Below are positions 26,584 through 34,268 of a stretch of DNA of 64,000 bases, piece after piece. The notes beneath the pieces were generated by a model that worked only from the letters and a program-made list of their open reading frames with translations, made no database searches and was not told where the DNA came from. Location of the stretch: the NCBI GenBank assembly GCA_946408995.1, contig CAMJUL010000005.1, positions 16,215 through 80,214 on the forward strand. The letters are read 5' to 3'. Source of the stretch: an uncultured Clostridia bacterium (GTDB lineage: Bacteria; Bacillota; Clostridia; Christensenellales; Aristaeellaceae). The translations under genes were made by a program, and so were the position numbers. Each line of letters starts with the position of its first letter. The stretch's first letter is position 1.

Positions 26584-27891
26584 TCAACGGTTGTTCCGGG
26601 CGAATTGCTCAAGCATCCCTGTCAGGTCTTCCTCCATCATCTGTGCGGTTTCACTCGCGGACAGGTCCTGATCGAGCATTTCGGAGACATCGTTCATGAT
26701 GGAATAGTAGAAATCCGCGGAAGGACCGACTGTAACAGAGCGCATCATGACCGGGGTAAGGGCAAGCTGCTCCGCACCCGCAGCATATTGCGGATGCTGA
26801 AGGATGAAGGAGCGCCAGGTATCCGTTTGCAGGGCGGATCCCACGGCGGGGATGTATCCCGCCTTCATGGCAAATTCCGCCTGCGCTTCAGGGCCGGTCA
26901 AAAAACGGATCACTTTCCAGGCCGCTTCGCGCTTTTCCTGCCCGTGATCGAACATGACCAGGCAGCTTCCGGATACAGTAGCGCCGGAAGAGGATGCTTC
27001 ATTGACCTTTGGATAGGCACAGACCCCCAGCTCAAACCTGCCGCCGATCTTGTTTTCAAGGCTTGCGATGGTCGAGGAGGATGCCGTCATGATCAGCAAT
27101 TTGCCGGCGGCGAACTCGTCCGTGGAAGCTTCCCTGTTCGCAAGCGCGCCGGTGTCGTACAAATCCTTCCAAACCTGCAGGAAGGTCTCCAATGCGCCGT
27201 TTTGGATGCAGTCCAGGCGCTCTGCCATGCCGGCTGACCCGTTTTCGCAGTCGACCAGGTAGCTGCCAAGCTGTCCAAGCCAGTTGGCAAGAGAAGGCGT
27301 ATTGGGAATACACGCGTAAACCGTGGCATCCTCCTCCAGGGGGAATGCGGCAATCCGACCGATCTCCTGCAGCGTTTCAGGCGCCGGAATCCCCAAACCG
27401 TCAAGGACCGTTTTGTTGTAATACGTCAGGGTGGTAGAAGTCGCAAAGGGGACGCCCAGCTGTACTCCGTCCACATTCCAGTTCTGCAGCGCCGAAGGCA
27501 GATAGTCGCTCAGGTCCGTATCCGGCGCCTCCTGCAGGAGCTCGTCGACGGTGTACGCAGCGTCTGCCGCGCCATATACGATTTTGCCGGTAGCGTCCAG
27601 CTGCATCACATCAGGCAGATGCTCCGTATCCCCGGAATTGAGCATGCTGTTCATTTTTGTCACGGAATCGACGTATTTCCCTTGATAAACCAGGGTAACA
27701 TGGATCCCTTCCTCGGCGCCGGTCGTTTCGTTATAGCGTTCCACAATGCGGGAAAGCGCTTCGCCCGCTTCCTCGGACATGGAATGCCAGAAGGTCACAT
27801 CGACAGTCGTTTGGGCAAGACCTGAAAAGGGAAGAGCGCTTGTCAGCAAAAACAGTGCGGAAAAGAGGGCGGAAAGGACGTGCTTTTTCAT
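26584..27891 (-). CDS. ABC transporter sugar-type solute-binding protein
   Basis: Extracytoplasmic binding protein of 435 residues, family 1 (UgpB/MalE-like). A signal peptide spans about residues 1-26, then the mature start VDVTFWHSMSEEAG. No lipobox cysteine is present, which is unusual for a Gram-positive binding protein. The ATG at 27891 follows AAGGAGG; a longer frame from 27924 overlaps that ribosome site. It is the third gene after two permeases under the FMN riboswitch. No ATPase gene is present. The ligand cannot be read from sequence. Confidence 0.92.
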   Translation of the reverse strand: MKKHVLSALFSALFLLTSALPFSGLAQTTVDVTFWHSMSEEAGEALSRIVERYNETTGAEEGIHVTLVYQGKYVDSVTKMNSMLNSGDTEHLPDVMQLDATGKIVYGAADAAYTVDELLQEAPDTDLSDYLPSALQNWNVDGVQLGVPFATSTTLTYYNKTVLDGLGIPAPETLQEIGRIAAFPLEEDATVYACIPNTPSLANWLGQLGSYLVDCENGSAGMAERLDCIQNGALETFLQVWKDLYDTGALANREASTDEFAAGKLLIMTASSSTIASLENKIGGRFELGVCAYPKVNEASSSGATVSGSCLVMFDHGQEKREAAWKVIRFLTGPEAQAEFAMKAGYIPAVGSALQTDTWRSFILQHPQYAAGAEQLALTPVMMRSVTVGPSADFYYSIMNDVSEMLDQDLSASETAQMMEEDLTGMLEQFARNNR

Positions 27892-27967
27892 GTTCGGGTT
27901 CCTCCTTGTCAAATTGAAATGCACAGGCTAAATAACGTAAATCAGGCGAAAAAGAGGAAAGCAGCGC

Positions 27968-28801
27968 TCATCCGGACACCGCGCCCTCCGTAAGGGAATG
28001 ACTGATCAACCGTCTGACCAGAATAAAGAGAAGCACGGGCGGCAAAATGGCGGCAACGGTCCCGGCCAGGATGACCTGGTAATTGGTGTCTTCGGTGCTG
28101 GTCAGCATCGAGATGCCCACCTGGACTGTACGCATCCGGTCGCTGTTGGTGACAAGCAAGGGCCACAGATAAGCGTTCCATTGGGCGACAAAGGCCTGCA
28201 TGAACAGCGTTACCCATACCGGCCGGCAGTAGGGCAAAAGCACCGAAAACAGAAAACGCAGATCCGAGCAGCCGTCCAGAAAGGCCGCTTGTCTAAGGGC
28301 CAAGGGAGCTTGGGAAAACGCCTGGGTAAGCATGAACATCTGGCTGGCACCGGCAAAGGACACGATGGCGATCCCGAGCCACGTATCCGTCAAAGCAAGT
28401 CTTGAAACCGTCTGATAGTTTGTGACGATAACGGTATCGGCAGGGATCATCATGGTTCCGAGCAGGAAAACAAACAGCGTCTTTTTGAAACGAAAATCAA
28501 AATAGGTAAAAGCATAGGCCGCGAGCATGGCGGAGAGCAGCTTTACGATGCATACCAGAAGGGTCGTTCCTGCACTGTTGAAAAAATACCTCCCCATAGG
28601 TGCCAAAGTAAAAACGGCCTCATAGTTGGACAGATTCAAAAAACTGTCCGGAAAAAGGCGGGGAGGCAGGCGTGAAAACTCGTCCGCGGTTTTGAAGGAA
28701 CCGAGAAAAGCGTACACGCAGGGAAAGACCACCAGCAGGCAAAGAAAGATGCGGAGCAGAAGAAGAGCGGCGTCCGGCAGGGAAAAAGAATGCTTTTTCA
28801 T
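27968..28801 (-). CDS. ABC transporter permease, MalG/UgpE type
   Basis: Inner-membrane permease of about 277 residues with six predicted helices. The EAA loop, where the missing ATPase would dock, is visible as ALRQAAFLDGCSDLRFLFSVLLP. The ATG at 28801 overlaps the stop of the first permease by 4 bases (ATGA), a typical coupled start; a longer frame upstream lies inside the first permease. It pairs with the MalF-type permease and the binding protein in the FMN-riboswitch operon. Confidence 0.94.
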   Translation of the reverse strand: MKKHSFSLPDAALLLLRIFLCLLVVFPCVYAFLGSFKTADEFSRLPPRLFPDSFLNLSNYEAVFTLAPMGRYFFNSAGTTLLVCIVKLLSAMLAAYAFTYFDFRFKKTLFVFLLGTMMIPADTVIVTNYQTVSRLALTDTWLGIAIVSFAGASQMFMLTQAFSQAPLALRQAAFLDGCSDLRFLFSVLLPYCRPVWVTLFMQAFVAQWNAYLWPLLVTNSDRMRTVQVGISMLTSTEDTNYQVILAGTVAAILPPVLLFILVRRLISHSLTEGAVSG

Positions 28802-29676
28802 CCGATCCCCTCCCCTTTGTTGCTTTGCAGGCTGACCAAGGTAAACAGGAGCGTCAGGAAGAAGCTGACGATCGCGATGCAGGCGGCCATTGCGTAATTG
28901 CCTGATCCGTATCCTGTGGTATACATCAGATAGATCAGCGTGGTGGTTGCACGGCTGGGTCCTCCTTTGGTGATGATCATCACCGGCCCGGAGGTCATCA
29001 AGGCAAGAATGGTGTTGGTGCATACGGAATACAGGATGGTCGGCCGGATCAGCGGAAGCTCAATCAGAAGCAGGATTCGCATCCCGCCTGCGCCGTCGAG
29101 CCGGGCGCTGTCGACCACGGAACGGTCCACATTCCGGAACGCGGCCTGAAACAACAGGAATCCAAAGCCGATCCCCATCCAAACGGTAACCATCAGGATG
29201 CCGTAGAGGGCTGTGTTCCGGTCCTCATACCAGCGGACGCCGATGCCTAAAAAGGCATTCAGCCAGCCAATCGTAGGGTTGAGAAGCACCCGGAAGGTCA
29301 TGGAGGCGGCACTCATGGACACGGCCATGGTGGAAGCGATCAGCGTCTGAAACAGGCCGTTCCCCGGACGGGAATTGGAAAAGAGCTTCCCCAGGCAGAG
29401 GGCGATCAGCAGAGTCAGCGGGACATTGATGGCTGTCAGACGAAGGGTATTGCCCAGTGCTGCGGAGAACTCCCTTCTGGAAAACAGGTACCTGTAATTG
29501 TCAAGCCCGGAAAAGCCTGTGATCTCTCCCATGAAATTGACGGTCGAAACGGAAAAAAGCGCGGTTTTCAGGAACGGGTAATAGACAAACACCACAGAAA
29601 AAAGCAGGATTGGAAAAAGATACAGGTACGCGCGCGCCTGTTCCCGTTTTTTGTGCCGTTTCAAGGACATAAGCAT
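28798..29676 (-). CDS. ABC transporter permease, MalF/UgpA type
   Basis: Inner-membrane permease of 292 residues, first gene of the operon after the FMN riboswitch. Six hydrophobic helices are seen, and the EAA loop is VVDSARLDGAGGMRILLLIELP. I chose the ATG at 29676 because GGAGGT lies 5 bases upstream; the longer frame from 29733 would run through the riboswitch terminator. Members of this family normally import sugars or glycerol-phosphate. Being flavin-regulated makes this one unusual. Confidence 0.94.
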   Translation of the reverse strand: MLMSLKRHKKREQARAYLYLFPILLFSVVFVYYPFLKTALFSVSTVNFMGEITGFSGLDNYRYLFSRREFSAALGNTLRLTAINVPLTLLIALCLGKLFSNSRPGNGLFQTLIASTMAVSMSAASMTFRVLLNPTIGWLNAFLGIGVRWYEDRNTALYGILMVTVWMGIGFGFLLFQAAFRNVDRSVVDSARLDGAGGMRILLLIELPLIRPTILYSVCTNTILALMTSGPVMIITKGGPSRATTTLIYLMYTTGYGSGNYAMAACIAIVSFFLTLLFTLVSLQSNKGEGIG

Positions 29677-29692
29677 GCGTACCTCCATAAAA

Positions 29693-29719
29693 AAAATCTT
29701 CCGAAAAAACTTCAGAAGA
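29693..29719 (-). terminator. FMN-riboswitch intrinsic terminator (expression platform)
   Basis: On the minus strand UCUUCUGA and UCGGAAGA form an 8-bp stem (one G-U) with a 7-base loop, followed by eight U. The 5' arm can instead pair with the AGAAGA of the aptamer's closing stem, so aptamer folding should free it to terminate. Confidence 0.8.
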
Positions 29720-29739
29720 CGGAAAGCGGCCAAAACCGC

Positions 29740-29848
29740 ATTCTTCTTTCATCCAGACTGTACTGTCGGCTCCGGAATTGGACCGGATCGGCCAAAAGGC
29801 TCGCGGGCTAACACCGCCGGTGGGGACTTTCACCCCGCCCTGAAGAAT
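29740..29848 (-). ncRNA. FMN riboswitch (RFN element)
   Basis: All conserved blocks of the RFN element read on the minus strand, in order: AGGGCGGGGTGAAAGTCCCC, ACCGGCGGT, AGCCCGCGAGCC, GATCCGGTCCAATTCCGG, AGCCGACAGT, and AGTCTGGATGAAAGAAGAAT. The closing stem P1 is ATTCTTC (29848-29842) with GAAGAAT (29746-29740). It sits between a consensus promoter and an intrinsic terminator, and controls a carbohydrate-type ABC transporter operon. FMN binding should lower expression. Confidence 0.95.
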
Positions 29849-29863
29849 TCTTTAATTGCGATT

Positions 29864-29892
29864 ATTATAGCCGCAGCGCCCCTCCCTGTCAA
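29864..29892 (-). promoter_or_regulatory. Promoter of the FMN-riboswitch transporter operon
   Basis: A perfect consensus on the minus strand: TTGACA (29892-29887), 17 bases, TATAAT (29869-29864). Such a strong promoter suits control by premature termination. Confidence 0.9.
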
Positions 29893-29942
29893 TATCAACC
29901 GGTGTCCGGTCCGCTCTTTTTACCCCCTTTTCCCGCACGCAC

Positions 29943-29971
29943 TTTACAAAAAGGGGCCGGGAGGATATGAT
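29943..29971 (+). promoter_or_regulatory. Promoter of the DUF6273 protein gene
   Basis: TTTACA, 17 bases, TATGAT. A possible ATG at 29967 lies inside the -10 box, which supports the later GTG start at 30012. Confidence 0.65.
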
Positions 29972-30011
29972 AGGGGCAGGAAAATCATCCAGACGAAAAG
30001 GAGCTGAGATT

Positions 30012-31679
30012 GTGCGAAAAAGATGGATTTCGTGGCTGCTGGTCCTCCTGATCGCAATTCTGCCTGTCCAGGTCTATGGAACCACCCAGGAAGCGTGGAA
30101 TGAAACCTGCCGATATAAAACCAGCAGGGACACGGCCGTTTATGACCGCACCGTTTCCGGTGCCTCCTCATATTTTTATCAGACGGACATCCTTCCCGCG
30201 GGCACTTACATCAACGTGATCAGCGGAGAAACAAACGGGAAACGCAGGATCCTTTATTTGAAGGACGGAAAGGAAACGGTTGCCTGGCTGGACACGGACG
30301 CCTTTACCTCCGCCTTGAAAACCGTCATCGCGGCAGACGGAAATACCTATTCCCTTCCGGAAGCTGTCTGGGGAAATGAAACCGCTGTTCGCCGGTTCAT
30401 GGCATCCTATTATACCCCCGATCAGATCCAGATGGTCCTCAACCAGATGTACGCAGAGGCACAGTCTTATGCCGTGCTTCCGGAAGATAGCTGGACGTGC
30501 CCCGTCTGCGGACGCGCCGGAAACACGAATCTTTTCTGCCCGGAATGCGGAACAAGACGCGGCACCGTCCCCATGACCACGGTCCCTTATCAGAGGCCGG
30601 CTGTCTCCGTTGGAGAGGTTCTTCTGATCGGCAGATACGGCGGGGAAGAGCTTCTTTGGCAGGTAATTGGCGTTCAGGGCAGCAAAGTGCTCCTGCTCAG
30701 CCGCTATGGGCTTGAGAAAAACTGTTTCAACACCAATTGTGCCGGACAGACGTGGGAAAACTGTACCCTTCGCAAATGGCTCAACGGCGCTTTCCTCAGC
30801 CAGGCGTTTTCCGCCGCCGAGGCCCAGGCCATCCTGGAAACCTATGTCAACGAAGCGGAAGACCAGGCCTCCAAAGCATTCGCCCCGAAGCGGATCGGCG
30901 CGAGTACGTACGACCATCTGTTCCTCCTGAGCTACGCGGAGCTGACGGCATACCTGCCTTCCATCCGGGACAGGCAGTGCGTTCCCACAGCACATGCCCT
31001 CGCGGAGGGCTGCAATTACAGCGATACCCTTCTGATAGACGGCCAGCCGGCCTGCTGGTGGTGGCTCAGGTCTCCCGCTTACAGAAACAACGCCCTTGTC
31101 GTCAATGCCTCCGGCAACGTGGAGGCCTGTATGATGAGCCAGTCCTATGGCGCCGTTCGTCCGGTCATGTGGGTGGATGTGGATACGCTTGACAGAAACG
31201 GAGAACTGTCCTTTGGAAGTCCTTACAGTCATGCTCCGGTACGCGTACCTGTGGGGACCTCCAATCCGGCTGCCCGCATCGCTACCCAGAACACGCCTTC
31301 CCCCACCCCCGGCGTACCGACCGCACAGCCGTCGCAAAAAGACGCCCGCCAGGAAGTATGCCGTTCGTTCATCCTCAATGCCCAGTATCAGAGCTTCTCC
31401 GGCTCCTTTGACAGCGACAGGATCTCCTTCGCCCTGCACGATACAGACGGGGACAATGCGCCGGAACTTCTGGTCCACAATGGGGAAACGGAACAGGGAA
31501 GATCCCGCATTTATGTGGTTGCGCTCTACGACAACGGGTACCGTTTGCTCCAGGTTCTTACGCAGGATAAAGAACAGGTGATCTATACGGAAACCAACGG
31601 TTTTGTGGCAGACTTCTGGTCTCTTCAGAACATCCTCTCCTTTGGCTGGAACGCCTTCTTTGCTACGGCGAACCGCTGA
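30012..31679 (+). CDS. Secreted protein with zinc ribbon and DUF6273 domain
   Basis: A 555-residue protein starting at GTG 30012, with AAGGAG 8 bases upstream. A signal peptide covers about residues 1-23. Then come a beta-rich stretch, a zinc ribbon (Cys163, Cys166, Cys176, Cys179; CPVCG and CPECG) and a DUF6273 domain (about 200-400; RKWLNGAFLSQAFS and WWWLRSPA). A Pro/Thr-rich linker and a C-terminal domain with a calcium-loop-like DTDGDNAPELL follow. DUF6273 proteins are common secreted Clostridia proteins of unknown function. A zinc ribbon outside the cell is unusual, because it would need protection from oxidation. Confidence 0.85.
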   Translation: MRKRWISWLLVLLIAILPVQVYGTTQEAWNETCRYKTSRDTAVYDRTVSGASSYFYQTDILPAGTYINVISGETNGKRRILYLKDGKETVAWLDTDAFTSALKTVIAADGNTYSLPEAVWGNETAVRRFMASYYTPDQIQMVLNQMYAEAQSYAVLPEDSWTCPVCGRAGNTNLFCPECGTRRGTVPMTTVPYQRPAVSVGEVLLIGRYGGEELLWQVIGVQGSKVLLLSRYGLEKNCFNTNCAGQTWENCTLRKWLNGAFLSQAFSAAEAQAILETYVNEAEDQASKAFAPKRIGASTYDHLFLLSYAELTAYLPSIRDRQCVPTAHALAEGCNYSDTLLIDGQPACWWWLRSPAYRNNALVVNASGNVEACMMSQSYGAVRPVMWVDVDTLDRNGELSFGSPYSHAPVRVPVGTSNPAARIATQNTPSPTPGVPTAQPSQKDARQEVCRSFILNAQYQSFSGSFDSDRISFALHDTDGDNAPELLVHNGETEQGRSRIYVVALYDNGYRLLQVLTQDKEQVIYTETNGFVADFWSLQNILSFGWNAFFATANR

Positions 31680-31699
31680 AACACTTGTCCCCAAATATC

Positions 31700-31740
31700 A
31701 AGGCCGGATTTCGCTGCGAGACGAAATCCGGCCTTGTTTA
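31700..31740. terminator. Bidirectional terminator
   Basis: AAGGCCGGATTTCG at 31700-31713 pairs with CGAAATCCGGCCTT at 31722-31735, followed by GTTTAGTTT. It separates the DUF6273 gene from the convergent glycosyltransferase. Confidence 0.8.
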
Positions 31741-31781
31741 GTTTATTGCAAACAGGGATCGCACCCGACGTCAAAGCCTGC

Positions 31782-32774
31782 TCAGGAAGGATCCTTCTCT
31801 TCCAGCCAGTGGCGCTTGCTTTCTTCCCAGGTGCGTTCACTGATGATGTAGCGGGGTCTGCGTTTACTCTCCAGATATGTTTTCCCGACATACTGTCCGA
31901 TAATACCGGTTGAAATGAGCTGAATGCCGCCAATGATGCAAATCAGGCACACAGTGGAAGCCCATCCCGCGACAGACTGTCCGCGAATCGCTTCCACAAT
32001 GGCCCATACCGCAGCGGCAAGTCCGGCAAGGCTGAAAAAGATGCCCACCCCCGTAACGATCGAAAGGGGCTTGACAGACAGACTCGTGATCCCGTTGAAC
32101 GCGAGGGCAAGCATTTTTTTCAGCGGATAATGGCTCTCCCCGGCCAGGCGTTCCGCCCGTTCATAATACACTCTGGTGCTCTTGAAGCCCACAAGGGGGA
32201 ACAGGCCCCGAAGGAAAATATTGACCTCTTCATAATCCGCAAAGTGCTGCAGCACCAGACTGCTGACCAAACGGTAATCCGCGTGATTGAAAATGACCTC
32301 GGCCCCGAGGGTATTCATCAACTTATAGAAGCTTTCTGCGGTAAAACGTTTGAACCAGGTGTCCGTTGTCCGCTTGGAGCGGACACCATAGACCACCTCG
32401 CTGCCCTCCAGGTAAGCGTCCACCATCTGGTCCATGGCATGAATGTCATCCTGACCGTCACAATCAATGGATATGGTGATATCGCAGCGGTCCTTCGCCT
32501 CCATAAGACCTGCAAGGACCGCGTTTTGATGTCCCCGGTTACGGCTTTGACTGATGCCGATATAATGGACGTCCTGTTTGGAAAGGTCCTGTATGATCTG
32601 CCAGGTCCGGTCTCTGGAACCGTCGTTTACAAACAGTACACGGCTGGAATCGCTGATTTTTCCCTGATCCCTGAGGGAACAAATCTCCTCCAGGAACATC
32701 GGAGCGGTCATTGGCAGCACTTTTTCCTCGTTATAACAGGGAATCACAATCCAAAGAACAGGTCTTGCTTCCAT
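31782..32774 (-). CDS. Membrane GT2 glycosyltransferase (GtrB/DPM1-like)
   Basis: A 330-residue glycosyltransferase that probably moves a sugar from a nucleotide donor to polyprenyl phosphate on the inner membrane face. The GT-A domain has VIPCYNEEKVL near the start, NDGSRDRTW, and the metal-binding DCDGQDD. Two C-terminal transmembrane helices follow (near VTGVGIFFSLAGLAAAVWAI and AGWASTVCLICIIGGIQLI). The ATG at 32774 has AAGGAG 9 bases upstream; longer frames extend into its promoter. It is a single-gene unit with its own promoter. Confidence 0.92.
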   Translation of the reverse strand: MEARPVLWIVIPCYNEEKVLPMTAPMFLEEICSLRDQGKISDSSRVLFVNDGSRDRTWQIIQDLSKQDVHYIGISQSRNRGHQNAVLAGLMEAKDRCDITISIDCDGQDDIHAMDQMVDAYLEGSEVVYGVRSKRTTDTWFKRFTAESFYKLMNTLGAEVIFNHADYRLVSSLVLQHFADYEEVNIFLRGLFPLVGFKSTRVYYERAERLAGESHYPLKKMLALAFNGITSLSVKPLSIVTGVGIFFSLAGLAAAVWAIVEAIRGQSVAGWASTVCLICIIGGIQLISTGIIGQYVGKTYLESKRRPRYIISERTWEESKRHWLEEKDPS

Positions 32775-32818
32775 TTTAGTAAACTCCTTTTCAATAGCAG
32801 CCATGCATTTGCCAAAGC

Positions 32819-32847
32819 AGTATACCATAAGCCGGACCAGGAGTAAA
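32819..32847 (-). promoter_or_regulatory. Promoter of the GT2 gene
   Basis: On the minus strand TTTACT (32847-32842), 17 bases, TATACT (32824-32819). Confidence 0.65.
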
Positions 32848-32879
32848 GTAAAAGACCGTATGGGGCAGCGTTGCGGGAA

Positions 32880-34268
32880 TCAGCGGACCTTTTCCAGTTC
32901 CCCGAGGAGTTTTTCCCGCTGTGAGGTGCGAACCAGGAAACGTGCCCCATCCACCGACGCGGCATCATAGAAAAGATCATGGGCAAAAAAACGCACTGCC
33001 TTTTCCGTACCGTCCGTAAGCGTATAAAAAAGAGTCAGGGTTTCATTCCCCCCGGGAGGGGCGTAAAGCAGATCATCCACCGTCATCCCGACAACGCAGC
33101 GATAGATTTCGGAATAGCGCTCAGGATCGACAGCCTGGCCGTCCAGGAAATACAGGGTTTCTTCCCCCTGGGCTTTCCTCTCCAGCAGATGCTCCCCGTT
33201 CTGGTGGACGATCTTCAGCGAACGAACAAGATCTGCCGAGATCAGATAGACGAAAGGATCCAGAAGCGCGTTTGGAGGACAGTCTTCCAAAAAGCGAATC
33301 TGGTCTGTTCCGACGGTGTACACCGCGTCGCTCCGGTCAAACCGGATGTATCTTTGCCCGGTTCCCGTATTTCCGCCAACAGTATAATCCAGCACGCTTC
33401 CGTCCGAAAATGCGGCAAGCAGTCTTTTTCCCGTATCAAGGCCGAAGGCGCGCATCTCTTCCGGGGTCTGAACCGTCCCGGCGTATCCTTCAGCGTGAAG
33501 GGCACAAATTCCTGTCACATATTTTTCAACGAAAGCGGTATTGGCGTCATGGGTAAATGGGGCTGTCATCTGCCATTTGGCAAGGCTTCCTTCCCTGCCT
33601 TTCCGCGTGAGGATCCAGGAGGTATCCCGGTCCACCAGGGCCGCCTGTACCGCGTATTCTGCATGCTGGACCGACGCGCCCGGCAGCGCATGAAGCGAAT
33701 AAAGCGGCTGCGTCACTGTTTCATAAAAATCGCTTGGTGCCAGATAAACCGTTGTTTCCCCGGCGACGGCAACATAGCACCCCAGCTGGGGCGAGAGATA
33801 ATTGCCCACCAGCAGGGTCAGCATCTCCTCCCCGGAATAGCGGAGGGTCAGTTTTGCCTTTGGCGGATTCAAACCGCAGGCCGTTTGGTCCAGGCCTTCC
33901 CACCGTGCGGTAACAGGCAGGTGCTGCGCTGCGACCATAAAGACCTGCCAGGCGTTCTCCTGCAGGGCGAAGCCAGGATGGTCCTGTACGGTAAGCGGCT
34001 GTCCAAGAACATTGTTGACCCCAAGAAGAAGGCCATCCTCAGAATAGACCAGGTCGCTTATAAGGGTATACCGCTCCTCAGGCAGTTCCAGCGTCAGGGA
34101 CTGAAAGGATGGCAGCTTCCGTTCGTACAACATCTCATAGTTGGAGCGGACCGTCTGCTCATCTGCGAAAGGCCCAGTGCCCTGCACAGGAACGCAAAGA
34201 AGCTGCCAAAGAAGAACAAGGCAGACACAGGCGGCCAAAAGGCAGAATAGTTTTCCTGTTCTGCGCAT
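32880..34268 (-). CDS. DUF4340 domain protein
   Basis: A 462-residue protein with one N-terminal membrane helix (about residues 7-27) and a large extracytoplasmic region. Repeated beta-rich segments (LTLRYSGEEMLTLLVGNY; TDGTEKAVRFF) are as in DUF4340 proteins, which typically follow gldG-like genes. Its ATG directly follows the gldG stop with no spacer (TAAATG), so translation is coupled. It ends a tight six-gene operon. The role is probably structural in the ABC-2/GldG complex; the mechanism is unknown. Confidence 0.85.
   Translation of the reverse strand: MRRTGKLFCLLAACVCLVLLWQLLCVPVQGTGPFADEQTVRSNYEMLYERKLPSFQSLTLELPEERYTLISDLVYSEDGLLLGVNNVLGQPLTVQDHPGFALQENAWQVFMVAAQHLPVTARWEGLDQTACGLNPPKAKLTLRYSGEEMLTLLVGNYLSPQLGCYVAVAGETTVYLAPSDFYETVTQPLYSLHALPGASVQHAEYAVQAALVDRDTSWILTRKGREGSLAKWQMTAPFTHDANTAFVEKYVTGICALHAEGYAGTVQTPEEMRAFGLDTGKRLLAAFSDGSVLDYTVGGNTGTGQRYIRFDRSDAVYTVGTDQIRFLEDCPPNALLDPFVYLISADLVRSLKIVHQNGEHLLERKAQGEETLYFLDGQAVDPERYSEIYRCVVGMTVDDLLYAPPGGNETLTLFYTLTDGTEKAVRFFAHDLFYDAASVDGARFLVRTSQREKLLGELEKVR

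Noticed and set aside
28802..29023. N-terminal extension of the second permease
   Set aside because: These codons lie inside the first permease gene in another frame; the ATGA overlap at 28801 gives the natural start.
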